From the NCBI RefSeq assembly GCF_011386835.1, contig NC_088809.1:16894637-16958636 (forward strand): a stretch of 64,000 bases of DNA, in the 5' to 3' direction. This document shows positions 13,001-24,437 of this stretch, one piece after another (position 1 is the first letter of the stretch; the number at the start of each line of letters is the position of its first letter). A program made the translations under genes and the position numbers. Source of the DNA: Chrysemys picta bellii (taxonomy: Eukaryota; Chordata; Testudines; Emydidae). The notes beneath the pieces were generated by a model that saw only the letters and a program-made list of their open reading frames with translations, ran no database searches and had not been told where the DNA came from.

Positions 13001-14283
13001 ACATTGTAGTCTGAGTATTTGGAGGGGATGGCGAGTAGCTTGTAAAAAGCTATCCATCCATTGTGTATGCTAATGCTATTACTATGAATGCCAGTGTTAC
13101 AAACTGTTTAAATCTAATATAGATTAAAGTGTCATCTGACTCAATTTCCTAGTTTTGGACTTGCAAAGATCTACTTACTGATAATTCTTTAATTCCCCAG
13201 TGAAGGTGGCGTCTTCAAGGCTCATCTCACTTTTCCAAAAGACTATCCTCTCAGGCCGCCGAAAATGAAGTTCATCACAGAAATCTGGCATCCAAATGGT
13301 AAGAATTTGCTACAGTTTTAGCTTTCTGTACTTCTTAGTCACATCTTCAGTTTTATTTACAAGATTAGCCAGAGTTGTGTCCTGTGTTGTAAGAAACCTG
13401 TAACAACACCCCCCCCCCCCATTTAGCTAACTGCCACTTGTTGTAATATACTATTTCTCCTCTCCATACTTGACACTTCACTGGTCTCAAGGTCTGTTCT
13501 CCAAGCATCTGCATCAGTCTTCCCAAGGTTTAGGCAGTATGTATTGATGGGCAGTGTCTGGCCCAGACAGATTGCCGGGGCCATCTCCTTAATGTAAGTC
13601 TCTGGTCTGGGGAAAAAAATGGATCCTAGGGTTAACTTTACATCACTGGCCTGGCAGATACAAGCTGGAAGGTGAGAAGAAGCGATTTCCATCCCTGGTG
13701 TCTTCTGAAGACACTGCTTCTATAGTAACACCATAATTGGGCTGAAGAACTTTACTGAGTTCTGTAAATCTGTAATACAGCTTAGCAGCAAACCAGCACA
13801 AAATGCCTCCATTGGAGGCGGGGAGAGAGGGAGGCCTAATAGTGACATCAAGTCAAATCCCAACTTCCACACGTATTGACTGACCTCCATAGGGAAGATG
13901 CTGCTTTATACCCACTCCTTAAGATACTGAACACCTGCCCTGCCAGGGGGTTGCTGGCTGTACATCTAAGACTCTGAACTCAGATTTATGCTTTCAGATG
14001 GGGGAAAAATAGCCACTAAACTGAAAATGGAGATATCAAAATGGTCCACAGGACCACTTAGTTTTCCATGTGTTATTTCATGGATCAGATCAGTGATGTG
14101 AATAGTCTACAGCTATACTATAACCTTTTTGATATGAAAAAGGTGAATATCTGATTTTGTAGAACTCTGAAAGGGCTACAATTAAACTGTCCAAGTACTC
14201 AGTGTGCCCATATTAAGGCAGATATTTGCTTTAAATAAACTAGACGAGGGCAGGTCTGCTGTCTCTTGCCAAATTTCTTTCTT

Positions 14284-14317
<34 letters not shown>

Positions 14318-17300
14318 AACTTGTTTGTAAGAAGTCCTCAAACAGTGATACAAACTTGACAGTGTCTTGAAAGAAAATGTCTTCCCTGAAACTTTCCACA
14401 GCTAACTGTTTTGAAGGTACTTAAATAGAAGACTTGTTTGGATGGAGAATAGCATCCCCATATAATATCTTGAAGCCAGCAATTTAATCACCACTGAAAT
14501 GTACCTAATGTGACTGCTTGACTTTGTAGTTGACAAGAACGGTGATGTCTGCATTTCCATTCTTCATGAGCCTGGAGAAGACAAATATGGCTATGAAAAA
14601 CCTGAGGAACGCTGGCTTCCCATCCACACAGTCGAAACTATAATGATTAGTGTCATTTCTATGCTGGCAGATCCCAATGGTGACTCTCCTGCTAATGTCG
14701 ATGCAGCGGTAAGACTCCTAGTTTGTAAATACAGTGGTGCTATGTGTAGCAGAAAGCTTACTTCATTCTAAATGCAAAAACCTGAAGGGCATATTTTATG
14801 ACTTGGTAAGCATGGTATTAGATGACTGATAAGCAAAGACTGTCCTCTTGCCCAGTAAAAATGTACATGTAATGAAGCTTAATAGCTAGCCTTAAAAGCT
14901 AGAGTGTCTGAAATTCAGCCCCAGAATTGCTTTGAGGATTACTTTTTCTTGATAAACAAGTATTGGTTGCTAACTACAGACAAATCCTCCTGCTTTATAG
15001 GCTGAACGAGGCAAACACTGAAGCAGACTTGTCAGATAGCAACTTGCCCAGGATACAGAAACAGGCAGGGTAGAGACTTTCTGCATTACATTTTGAGGCT
15101 TGGGTGCTCAAATGTAATAAGAAAACTTCAGCTATCTCCATAGCAATGAAGCTTCATGTAAGTGGCTATATGACTAATACAATTTGCCAACCAGTGTTGG
15201 CTGGTAGATGTGAGCTACAGGAGTTGTATTTTACAACTCCAGTGTCCTTCGGTCTACGCTGGAAACCCTTTCTGATGGTTAATATGCTACTTTGCATGTA
15301 GTGCAGAAAAGGTTTGTTCAGGAAGTCTTTTTTTTGTTGTTTTGGACAAGACTAACCACAGAAACTGATGCAGGGATCTTAGCAGGAAAAGTTAGTGATT
15401 AAAAATGTAACTGTTCTCTCTCTTACCCCAAAAAATCAGCCATGTCAGTGTCACGAGTATAGATTTAAACAGTGCATGCATAGGAGGTAATGCCTCCTTT
15501 TACAGACTTGAAATAGTGGAGGAATTGTGGGAAGGCATTGGAGTGTCAGCCCTCAGGTGACTTAGCATGTGTCCTCAATGCAAAGTGGCAGTATAAAAGC
15601 CTCACTTAGAATTCAGTCTGCAGACCCAGATGAACAAAATACCCCAGGTTGAAAGCACCACTAAGCTTAGGTGACAGGTTCTTGGGTGTTGCCCACCCCA
15701 TGCCTCTTCCATCCACACATGCAGGGCTGGGTTAAATCTGCCGTGAAGACATCCATCATGTAAAGGGGTACACTTGCATATGAGGTTGGGGTAATACTGA
15801 ATTTCACTTAGGAGAGCAGTGATTCCTAAGTGTGGGATGCATGAACACACCTCTACAATGAAAACCTATCTGAAGAACAATAGTCTCAATGCTATTTGCA
15901 GGGTGAGGAGGAGAATAATCCTCAGTGTTGAAAATAATTTAGGAGAGCCTGAAACACATTGAGATAGGAATGGCCCCACTCATTTTGGTGCATACTAACA
16001 TGGATGTCAATGGCACTTGAAATGTTAACGTTTGAGCAATGATGCGGTTAACAAGCATGTAAGAAAAGAGGGAAGATCATAAAAATCTAAAGTAGCCTCT
16101 TATTGTTGGGGGAGGTGGAGGGGAAGAAAAGGGGAGAAAGGACTACCTAGGTGGATGCAGAAGATAGCTAAATTAAGATGCAAAGGTCTTGAATAATGCA
16201 GGAGGCTGTAGGGATGTGCATCTAGTGTCACTTTGCTGAAGTGGGAGCTCAGCTTTCCCAAGTCTGGGAAAGACAGTGGTACAGTATGGGGGTCAGTCTT
16301 GATTAGGAGACTTGTCCTTAAGTCAGTGGTGGAAACAATCTTTTCCTGATAACCAAAAACTGCTTTCTTTGATAGCTATTTTTGGTTCTCTTTCTGTACA
16401 CCTCAAACCACTTATGCTGTGCATATTACTACTGGAGACTGGAGTATCAAGGAGACACAGATCTGGGGGGGAGGAATAGCTCAGTTGTTTGAGCATTGGC
16501 CTGCTTAAACCCAGGGTTGAGTTCAATCCTTGAGGGGGCCATTTAGGGATCTGGGGCAAAAAAAAAATGGTCCTGCTAGCAGGGTTGGATTAACAAATTT
16601 TGCCCCCCAACCCCCTCCCAAAGGGGAGTTGTGTGCTCAGGGGATGGCGACAGGGGTGAGCTGGAGCAGGGAGTGGTTCCCTTCCCCCCTCCTCCCCCCA
16701 AGAGTTACTCTCCGTGCCCACCAGCCCCAGCTCACCTCTGCTATCCTCTGAACACGCCACTACTCGCTTCTCCCTCCCAGCGCTTTCGTGTGGCAAGCCG
16801 GGGGGGGGGAAGCAGAGGTGAGTTGGGGCAGGCCGGGGAGCGCTTCCCAGCCCCCCGTTACTCCGCAGGCCCTAGCTCACCTCTGCTCCACCTCCTCCGA
16901 GCGTGCTGCAACTCGCTTCTCCCTCCCTCCCAGCACGGCAAGCCTGGGAGGGAGGTGGAAGGAGGGAAGCGTGGTGTGCCTGTGGGAGGGAGGTGGGCTG
17001 GGGATTTGGGAAAGGGGTGGAGTTGGGGAGGGGGCAAGAGCAAATTTGCCACCCCAGCTAATTTGCCAGCCTAGGCCTCATTGGCCTAGGCGATAATACG
17101 CTGCTGCCTGCTAGTGAAGGCAGGGGACTGGACTTGATGACCTTTCAAGGTCCCTTCCAGTTGTATGAGAGAGGTATATCGATATATTATTTTTATAAAT
17201 CTGAATGCTGTGGAGGTGCAAACTAGGCTTTAAATGCCCAATAGTATATAGTATATTTTAGTTCTCTAATGATTTTTAACATTAATCTGTAGCTGACGTT

Positions 17301-19841
17301 TCTGGTTTCTACATACTGATTTTTACACACTAAACCTGGTGCTCTTTCCTCAAAATTTCCAGTAACTAGCTTTACTGCTTTATCAGGATGTATTTTTGGG
17401 AAAGGGCCACTCCTTTCACTAATCTATAAAGCACATACTAGACTAAATGTCCAAACTTTTGAATGCCATTTCAAAGGTAGTGAGAAAATTGCTAGCAAGA
17501 AGTTGGAAGGCTTCAGGTTTCATCCTGTGGTATGCTTCATATTAACTTCCACATGAGTAGTGTGGGTTTGTCAGGTCTCTTAAGTCTTTGAGCTGGGGTT
17601 GTAAACATGCTATGTGTCTCTAGAAAATAGCCTCCTGGATTCTAGTCCTTAAATATAGGCATTTTTGCATGGCCTAGTGTAATACCCTTAATTTCCATCC
17701 CCACAGAAACATGCAAAACTAGTGCATAGTCAGTCAGAAATACTCACTGATGTGAAACACACACTCCCTCTCCTCCCCCCCCCCCCCCAAGATAGTGGGG
17801 TTTTACTGTGCAGTCCAGGAAGCCAGCATTTCTCACTGGATCCTGTCTCATTTTCTTCCCTTTTACCCCTTGGCCACTGTGCCCGAGAGAATGGAGCTTA
17901 GAGAAAGCTTAAGCAGCTCACCTCCTTAGGTCTCTGCTACACTGGTATCTTCTATTTAGCTTCTGTTTTTGGTTTGCCCAGCTTACTGGTTACAATACTC
18001 AACATCTGGCTCCCTGATTTCCTGATAATTAGATGAGTGTATCTTCCTATTGTAGAATCTGGAGACCAGATGGCTGCAGGCAACCCTCCCTGCGGAGGGA
18101 GGGATAGCTCAGTGGTTTGAGCATCAGCCTGCTAAACCCAGGGTTGTGAGTTCAGTTCCTGAGGATGCTATTTAGGGATCTGGGGCAAAAATCTGTTTGA
18201 GCAGGGGGTTGGACTAGATGACCTCCTGAGGTCCCTTCCAACCCTGATATTCTCTGAAGAGATGGCTAATGGCTGGCAGGGTGGGAATGAAAAAGCAGTA
18301 TCTGAAATCCATTTTGTTGCATTTGCTGTTCAATTTGCCATGGCATCAGGGGGAGATGAGAAGGAGTCCAAAGGGTCCTGCCTGCTATGTCTGAGGCAGT
18401 TGATGTCTTTCAGAGCTCTTGTTTCAGGTCCTCTGCTGACTTGGGAAGGCATCCCTGTTTCAGTTGATGCTCTACTCATGTTTGAGGTCTCTGTACCCAT
18501 AAGGATTAGAAACCATTTTTTAAGCTAAGATTTTGGAGCACAACTCCTTAAAAAGATGGAATTCTGTGTCTAATTCTGCAGTTGAACACACAGGAGACCT
18601 CACAGCAGCTGCCTGCCTCCTTAGAAGTGGGCATTTACTGTCCTTTCTATTGCCTGTCTCTTCATTCTGGATCTTAATTTTTCTTCCTCTACCTCATATT
18701 TAACAGCTCTTAAGTTTTTTGTTTGGCTTTCTTACCCCAAAAGAGGGGAAAACAGGAAGCCCCTTCAAAGAGCCACTAGTTGATGGCTTGAGCAGCTGGA
18801 GTGCAGTAACAGTAGTGAGACTTGTAAATATCTTACACAGAAATACCTCAAACACTTGCTATTGGAAAGAATGGAGCGGTCTCCTGCACAGATGGCCTAC
18901 ATAGTGTCTGTACAGAGCAGCGATCAACACCGTACACATGCGGTATAAGCCAGTCTTGGAAATCTGGGACCCTTTTTAAGTGGCAGGATAATGGGCATAA
19001 CTTAGAGTGATTAAAGGCTGACTTGATCATTCTGTAAGTACTTACGTGGAGAATAAAAATTTGAGAAGCCCTATATCAGTCTAACAAATGTGAAATGAGC
19101 TAATGGCTGGAAGTTGAGGCAAGACAAACTCGGACTATTTAAAAAAAAAAAAAGCAAATTTCAAACATTGAGGGTAACTATTAAGGGTTGTAGTGGATTC
19201 TCCATTATGAGCAATTAAATCAAGATTATATAAGGGTTTTTTTTGGGGGGGGGGGGGATCTATGCTCTAGTTGAAACAAGAATTAATTCAGGGAAATCCT
19301 ATAGCCTGTGTTAAGCAGGAGATCAGATGAGATGATCATAATGGTCCTTCTGGCCTTATCTATGAATCTGCTGTTGCTTTGCAGATGCCCTGGAACTGAC
19401 CAAACAACTCACTATAGTCTGAAATCTCGCTCTTGTTTGGAAGAAACTAGGTGGAGAGAAGGGTTTTGCAATTACAAGGGCTAAAAACTTCTACTGATGA
19501 AAGCTTAGACTGTAGAAATGGCCTAGGCCTCCACGGTTTTAGGGACAGGCTTTCCAGGAGTGTAGGATGATCTTTTTATCTCCCAGCCTCAAATGCTATG
19601 ACTGCTTCCAGGAACAGGTTCGCTAGCTTTAAACACATTTTAAGAAAATCTCTTGGACTCAGAGCACCTAGGTACTGGAAACTTAAATATGGAACTTCTT
19701 GCTAGAATAAGTTTATCACAGCACTAACATCAAAGTTGTCCAACTACTTTACAGAAAGAATGGAGAGAAGACAGAAATGGAGAATTCAAAAGGAAAGTTG
19801 CCCGCTGTGTAAGAAAAAGCCAAGAGACTGCTTTTGAGTGA
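6278..19841 (+). CDS. UBE2G1: UBE2G1, ubiquitin-conjugating enzyme E2 G1 (exons 2-5; exon 1 outside window)
   Basis: Coding exons are 6278-6380, 13201-13298, 14530-14708 and 19755-19841, ending in TGA at 19839-19841. They total 467 nt. An upstream exon of 46 nt would complete the 170-codon protein known for UBE2G1, so the start codon lies left of the window. The product takes ubiquitin from E1 as a thioester on its active-site cysteine and passes it to substrates through E3 ligases in the cytosol. The UBC fold is complete from residue 16. The catalytic Cys codon is TGC at 14550-14552 (codon 90), and it is followed by the acidic loop insertion shared by the G1/G2/R1 E2 subfamily. All four internal donors are GTAAG-type and all acceptors are AG. 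I see no frameshift or stop. The translation looks essentially identical to the mammalian protein as I know it, and the downstream ANKFY1 gene supports orthology. Confidence 0.97.
6690..7690 (-). mobile_element. CR1 LINE 3' part, antisense, about 1 kb
   Basis: It reads GGTCAGACTAAAGGTCCATC, AATAGCCATTGATGGACCTA, CTGGCAAAGAGTTCCACAGG, TCATTTTTGTTGCCCCTTTT and GCCATTTTGTTGCCCAGTCA. These are the reverse complement of the CR1 ORF2 C-terminus and 3'UTR. A run of 34 T at 7025-7058 interrupts it. It lies in UBE2G1 intron 2. Confidence 0.8.
7025..7058 (+). repeat. T34 homopolymer
   Basis: A run of 34 T inside the antisense CR1, grown from a short T tract of the parent element. Confidence 0.95.
8103..8345 (-). 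mobile_element. CR1 3' fragment, antisense
   Basis: ATGGGTCAGTATCCTGTCTT and AATAGCCATTGATAGATG match the antisense CR1 at 6690-6900. It faces a sense fragment directly downstream. Confidence 0.6.
8366..8592 (+). mobile_element. CR1 3' fragment, sense
   Basis: GTTATTAGCCAAGATGGTCAGGG through GGGCTAGATGGGCCATTGGT is the sense version of the neighbouring antisense fragment, so the two form an inverted pair. Confidence 0.6.
8836..9580. mobile_element. 745-bp hAT-type non-autonomous element, perfect 18-bp ends
   Basis: The left end TAGGGCCCTACCAAATTC (8836-8853) is the exact reverse complement of 9563-9580. Flanks TACATAAG (8828-8835) and TACATAAA (9581-9588) agree at 7 of 8, a target duplication of the length used by hAT elements. 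The interior has several copies of a CTTCTGTGCTGCTGCT/GAGCTGGGC block in both orientations. There is no intact gene. Confidence 0.85.
9690..10190 (+). mobile_element. Non-LTR retrotransposon reverse-transcriptase remnant (family uncertain)
   Basis: A frame through 9693-9790 reads [21 protein letters not shown] following frame reads [15 protein letters not shown] and later SDGSL, then [10 protein letters not shown] near 10147. These blocks occur in LINE ORF2 proteins of a non-CR1 type. Several frame changes. Not assigned to a clade with certainty. Confidence 0.5.
10755..11048. mobile_element. hAT-like MITE related to 8836-9580
   Basis: It runs from CAGGGGATTATCAAACTTTT to CCCACAGTTTGAGAAATGCTG. 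The interior shares the TTGCTGCTGGCAGTGGCTCTGCCTT block with the 745-bp element. No clear target duplication. Confidence 0.5.
11049..13200. other. UBE2G1 intron 2, right part
   Basis: Ordinary AT-rich intron sequence with a short A run at 11840-11852. I see no gene or clear repeat. Confidence 0.5.
13201..13298 (+). CDS. UBE2G1: UBE2G1 exon 3
   Basis: The acceptor is aattccccag and the donor gtaaga at 13299. The exon encodes the beta-strand region [16 protein letters not shown] and the [14 protein letters not shown] segment, which holds the HPN motif that precedes the catalytic cysteine in E2 enzymes. The split codons join exons 2 and 4 in frame. Confidence 0.96.
13299..14529. other. UBE2G1 intron 3
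   Basis: An intron of 1231 bp with a C run at 13409-13418 and a long T run at 14286-14315. Nothing else recognised. Confidence 0.6.
14530..14708 (+). CDS. UBE2G1: UBE2G1 exon 4 (catalytic cysteine)
   Basis: The acceptor is ctttgtag and the donor gtaaga at 14709. The exon carries the active-site Cys (TGC at 14550-14552, codon 90) in [10 protein letters not shown]. The [14 protein letters not shown] loop that distinguishes this E2 subfamily follows, then the helix ending SPANVDAA. The exon ends on a codon boundary. Confidence 0.97.
14709..16460. other. UBE2G1 intron 4, left part
   Basis: Intron sequence. I see no gene and no clear repeat before the SINE at 16466. Confidence 0.5.
16466..17190 (+). 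mobile_element. tRNA-derived SINE, split by a hAT insertion
   Basis: The left half has GAGGAATAGCTCAGTTGTTT (A-box region) and GGTTGAGTTCAATCC (B box), then GGGATCTGGGGCAAAA. The right half resumes at 17107 with TAGTGAAGGCAGGGGACTGG and GGTCCCTTCCAGTT. The 527-bp insert between them is annotated separately. Confidence 0.85.
16580..17106. mobile_element. hAT-type non-autonomous element nested in the SINE
   Basis: It starts CAGGGTTGGATTAACAAA and ends GATAATACGCTGCTG, weak inverted ends with CAG...CTG tips. It is flanked by a perfect 8-bp duplication, CCTGCTAG, at 16572-16579 and 17107-17114. The interior is GC-rich (16.6-17.05 kb), which explains the long spurious open frames there. Confidence 0.8.
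17191..18090. other. UBE2G1 intron 4, middle part
   Basis: Intron sequence with a C run around 17776-17788. No gene seen. Confidence 0.5.
18093..18255 (+). mobile_element. tRNA-derived SINE
   Basis: It contains GGATAGCTCAGTGGTTTGAG, GGTTGTGAGTTCAGTTCC and ends GGTCCCTTCCAACCCTGATA. Its tail variant (GAGCAGGGGGTTGGACTAGA) differs from that of the copies at 32020 and 54567, so a different subfamily is likely. Confidence 0.85.
18980..19372 (+). mobile_element. CR1 LINE 3' terminus
   Basis: It ends with CTATAGCCTGTGTTAAGCAG, GATGATCATAATGGTCCTTC and TGGCCTTATCTATGAATCTG, the usual CR1 3' end with an ATGAATCTG-type tail. An A12 run at 19141 and a G run near 19245 interrupt it. Confidence 0.7.
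19755..19841 (+). CDS. UBE2G1: UBE2G1 exon 5, C-terminus and stop
   Basis: The acceptor is actttacag. The exon encodes [18 protein letters not shown] and the terminal SQETAFE, followed by TGA. It continues as 3'UTR to 19879, where a gtaagt donor begins another intron. The junction is therefore 38 nt after the stop codon. Confidence 0.96.
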   Translation, partial: KEWREDRNGEFKRKVARCVRKSQETAFE

Positions 19842-19879
19842 CACTTATTCAGCAGCTAGTAGCTTCACTTTTTTTCAGG
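19842..19879 (+). other. UBE2G1: UBE2G1 3'UTR, first part (end of exon 5)
   Basis: The sequence after the stop ends at cagg followed by gtaagtaatg. From memory of the mammalian transcript, this 3'UTR begins in the same way and then continues with GTCTCCAATTGAG, which here is found at 22637. This supports a spliced 3'UTR. Confidence 0.8.
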
Positions 19880-22636
19880 GTAAGTAATGTCTTCAAAGAA
19901 AGTCACCTTCACCTGCATTAGTAGGAGGCATGAAGGACAAACTAACAGTATGACACAATCTGTATTCAGGCATAAATACCTTCCCCTCGTCTTTCAAACA
20001 AACTTGGCGCTTTCTCCCACTTTCACTGACAATATGTCCTCAGCCTCATGTCTGTAGACCAGCACTGCCAAAGACTACAAGGCTATGGAGACACTGAATG
20101 TAACACTTTTTTCATTCATGCATTACTGTCCACTAAATTCTTTGCCTGGGTTGGTAAACTTGTTGTTTTATTGGCATGTCTTCAATACACCGGCCAAAGC
20201 CTGAGATTAGATTTGGTTTGGCAGTATTTTATACCAGTTCACTAATCTCATTAGTGGCTACAAATACACTTGTAACATATTTAGCATCAAAAGTGGACAT
20301 TCACTATAGATTCCTGCCCAAGCAGACTTCCCAACAAACTTTAAAATTCAGATGTCTGTTGCCAGCCCAAAACTGCCAATGTTGATGTACATATGGTGTC
20401 AATCTGTGTACAGATGCTGATAGCAAGGCCACGTGCAGGCTTAGTCTTTTTTAGGGTCTTCGGATCAGTCAAGTGGTTGGGAAGACATCTCAGCCTTTTT
20501 TAAACTGTCTTTCTCTTGAGTTAAAAATCTTGTAGCATTTCTAAGATTTCCCCCCCCCCCCAATCAGTCTTGACATATGGCACCAAGAAAGTGTCTTGCA
20601 TTGCCCTATAGTAGTAATACTACAAGATGCTTAATGTTAGTAGCTCCTCAGGGAAAATAAATCTACCTGACAACTCTTGGTAGTCTGCAGTAATTCTGCT
20701 TGGGAGCTGAATTAGAACATGCTTGAATTTCTCTTCAAGCAAGCTTTAACTCAGGGCTTAATACCACTTGTCAAATATTTATTACCACCAGGCTCTAGAC
20801 TGAAAAAATGTCATCTTTTTCCCAGACAACTTTTGGTTTTGACTTAAGAGTTCTTCAGTGTAACTTGAAACAAAGAACTGTAATGCTTTTAGAGATGTTT
20901 CACAACGACTTTTACTCCTACAGTAACTTCTCCGCAGAAGAGAGGCTAGACTACTAAGCACTCTACTTCTGTAACTCTTTTTATGCCCTGAGATCACAAG
21001 CTTCAGGATGGAGACCATTGCCCTTAAGCAACCTACTTCTGAAAGCAAGGGGGATGTTAAGCTGGAAGCTTCCATTTAAAATGTAAACTGTGGCAGGCTG
21101 CCAGACCTAATGCTGTAAAAGGACAAACTGTGTTGGAATGATACAACCTATATAACCATCTTGCTAATCCACATTACTAATTGTCAAAGTACTATACTCT
21201 TACTACTTTGTAACTGGTCTCCAGGTCAGTAAGGTGACTAAAACTTTTCTGTTGAGTGTTCTTGTCTCTTCACTGTTGTCGAATTTTATCTTCACCTGAA
21301 AAGGGTTTTAACCCTTTTAACTTGAATTGCAGAATGCCCTTCTGCATTCAGATAGGTCAGTTGACTTCCAGAGTGAGATGTCACTTATTTAGAAGTCTTG
21401 TGTTAAATGGCTGATTTGGTGCAAATATTCCCTCCAATCTTAAAGCCACATCTTATCCACCACAACAAACCTGTATTCCTTGCATTCAGTACCCTGAATG
21501 TAGTTGCATGGAAAAATTGGGCTGCTGAATGACCTCACTATGGGAAGAGATTGTCTTAACAAACTGACCTCTCAAGGAACCTTTCACAACTTAGTACAAT
21601 TAGCACAAGTTCCATTTTCGGTTTCTTGACCTACTGCTTTTAACATTAGCAAAGCTTTTCTAAAGATTTCATGTACTTTAGCTATACAGTTACTCAAGTC
21701 AGTCCCACTTGATACTGGTTCTGTCCATAGCAAACTTTCAGACAGGATTGACTTTAAATTCAAAGAGTGCTTATGAGCAAGTGGACTGTTCTTTCTAGTA
21801 AAATTTAAAGAAGATAGATGGGGAAACACATGAATAACTTAGACTTGCAGTTTCCTTTGATATTTCTCGCTCAGGAGAAGGTGACCAGAGCTAGAGCATG
21901 GGAATTCTGTTTCTAGTATAACTGGAGTGGGTATACCAAATAAGGCACTATGTGCTGTTTCCAAGGTACCATAGTAGCCCCAATTCACTTGTTCAATATG
22001 GCAACATGCTTTTAAAGTGCAATAGTGCAACTTAATACTTGGCATGAATGATGTCCAAGAGTAGAAGGAAGTAATGCTGACTACGTAGTCAGCTGGCCAT
22101 CTTGCTGATGGAAGGCAAGTCCTTTACCACTGAGTTATAGAAGTGTGACAACGAAGAACCTGGCTCCAATGACAGACTTAAAATAAGCACACTCACTTTT
22201 ATAACAGCGATGCTTTATGCTGCAGCTCCTGTTCTATTCTGTAAAATACTACTAGACTAGACTTCAGTCATTCAATAGCTAAAATGTTGGCTTGCTATAC
22301 AAAATACTCAACTATAGCCTAGTCCTGGATGCATATGAGAAACCTACATATATAATGCACTCAAATGTTTAAGACATTTTTACTAAAATCTAACTTTGAC
22401 AGAGGTTTTGGGCCCAGATTTACCACCAGTGTTAAAGCATTGCACTGGTTAGACTCCTCTCCTTGAGAGATGACTGTATAATTAATGCTAAACACCAAGC
22501 AAAAGACGCACATTCAAGTGAACTGGTTTTGAGCACAAAAGCCATAAATGACTTCCTGTTGGGCTACAAATACTATTTCCCATCTTATTCTGCGTTTCAT
22601 CAATGTGGTAATATGGCTTTATCTTCTGTATTGTAG
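19880..22636. other. UBE2G1 intron 5, within the 3'UTR
   Basis: A 2757-bp intron between the stop-codon exon and the last exon. A C run is at 20551-20560. No gene or clear repeat recognised. Confidence 0.6.
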
Positions 22637-22739
22637 GTCTCCAATTGAGAAACATGGCACTGTTTTTTCCTGCACTCTACCCACCTATTGCTGGACTTCT
22701 GTTGTACATGTTGGCAAACACTGGCTGGAACTGGGCTGC

Positions 22740-22745
22740 AATAAA
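22740..22745 (+). promoter_or_regulatory. Candidate polyadenylation signal AATAAA (proximal)
   Basis: An AATAAA hexamer about 100 nt into the last UBE2G1 exon. Use would give a short 3'UTR form. Conserved-looking 3'UTR continues past it, so longer forms are probable. Confidence 0.4.
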
Positions 22746-23338
22746 ACATGCCAGTTATCAATGCTGACAAGAGCCTAACAAGTGCCAACATAAAAAGATG
22801 ATTACGCATTTTGAAATCTAATGAACTGCTTTAACCTTCAGGAAGAATTGTAAAGATGTGTACATAGCACAACATGATCCGGATAATATATATACTGTTC
22901 ATGTACATCCACAATTACACATTGTACCAAATAATGCTGTCTTGTAGTTAGGATAAGAATCGTGTACATTCTAAAAGATTTTAGCAAATTTTCTTTCCCT
23001 GTTCATTGTTTTTTCTTATCAGTTTTTTAAAAAAAAAAAAACCTCTTGAAGCATGTCAAACTAAAACCAATTAGGATTAAAGATTTTTTCCATTTTATTT
23101 CTTTGAACAATTGAGGCATAATTAAATATTTTCACTTATTAAAGTTTAGTATCTATTTGGAAAAAACACTCCCTTCTTACCCCTGCATCTCCTCAAAGGT
23201 TCAGATTTTTCCTAAACAAACACTGAAAGGATCTATAAGCAACTATCTGATTCTAATGACCTTTGACAATGCAAAGGTCATTTTCTTTCCCCCCCTCTTT
23301 TTGACTCAGTTGCACACAGTTCTTGGATTGGGTGTAGC

Positions 23339-23344
23339 AATAAA
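23339..23344 (+). promoter_or_regulatory. Candidate polyadenylation signal AATAAA (middle)
   Basis: An AATAAA in GTAGCAATAAAACTTGG followed by GT-rich sequence. A plausible intermediate end for UBE2G1. Not proven. Confidence 0.35.
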
Positions 23345-24437
23345 ACTTGGCTGTGGAGCACCCTTGAGCCTGCTATTTTTTTTTTTTTCAAAGGGCTGAG
23401 AGCTTTGGTTTGGAAGTGATCAGTTGACTAAGCTCAAGATAGGATAAGCTGCTTTCTCTGGTTTTTGCCTCTTGCCTTTGTTTTTAAGTTTTGGATTTAA
23501 AAGGTATGCACATCTGTAAGCTTTCAAATTAGTAAATTCTGGGTCTGGTATTGGAAATACCATTTCCCTTCTTATCCCTATTCTCTCTTCTGTGGTCCTT
23601 CATATTTTTTGCCTTCTATTCTTCTACTGCAGATTTTCCTCACCTAATGTACAAAGAGAATTGCGATGTATATTTTCATGTAATTTGATTTTGGAATTCT
23701 GTCACCTTCTGTAGTGAGTTCTTCCAAAATATAATTTTTTCCAATAATTCTGTGTCAAGATGGCTTTTTTAGTATCTGAGAAGTGTAGATAGAGGCCTCA
23801 AATAGGTCATGGCCTGAGTAGGTGCTTTACTTCCATGTTAATGAGGTGTGGTGTATGGGTTTTTTTTTCTTTCCCTTTTTTTTTTTTTTTTAAGACCATC
23901 TGTCTGTTGGGTGCTGTCTTATATTAAACTAAACGTTTATAGTAAAACCCAAAAGCCATTGGAGGAGGGCCCAGTGGGCGTGGCATCTGCCCTGAAGATT
24001 TAATACTATCACTAAGAATATCAAAGCAGCAGAAAATGGGTTCTGCTTCAAGGTTCAGACCACTCAGTACTAAGTCTCTCCTTATTGGAGGATGCACTAT
24101 GAAATTATTGAAACTAACATTAGAGATTCAGTAAAGGAGGAAATGTAACAAGACACTGTAACATTAAAGCCAGTTCCTCTAATACCTTACTTAAAGACAG
24201 TATCTCTAGTTCTACAACTAACGTAATGGAAGGTGGGTGGTGGGAGCCATGCACAGGAGGCTCTATACTGTGAAGTATATGCTGCAAGAAATAGAATCTC
24301 TTCCCTAGATACAGTTGGCTGAGGTCTGGTGCCAAGGTGACGTTAGTTCTGAGCCTTTTAGTTGGAAATTCTTCCCCTTCTGGTCTAGTAAAGTCCAAAT
24401 CAATCTCTAGAACCCTGTGTCCTAGAAGTCATCCTGC

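Noticed and set aside
16466..16560. tRNA gene suggested by A- and B-box-like sequence (also at 18093, 32020 and 54567)
   Set aside because: Each copy continues into the shared SINE body. No clean cloverleaf with an acceptor stem is seen, so they are SINEs.
16530..17096. Cluster of open frames on both strands
   Set aside because: They lie in the GC-rich interior of the nested hAT element. No domain is visible.
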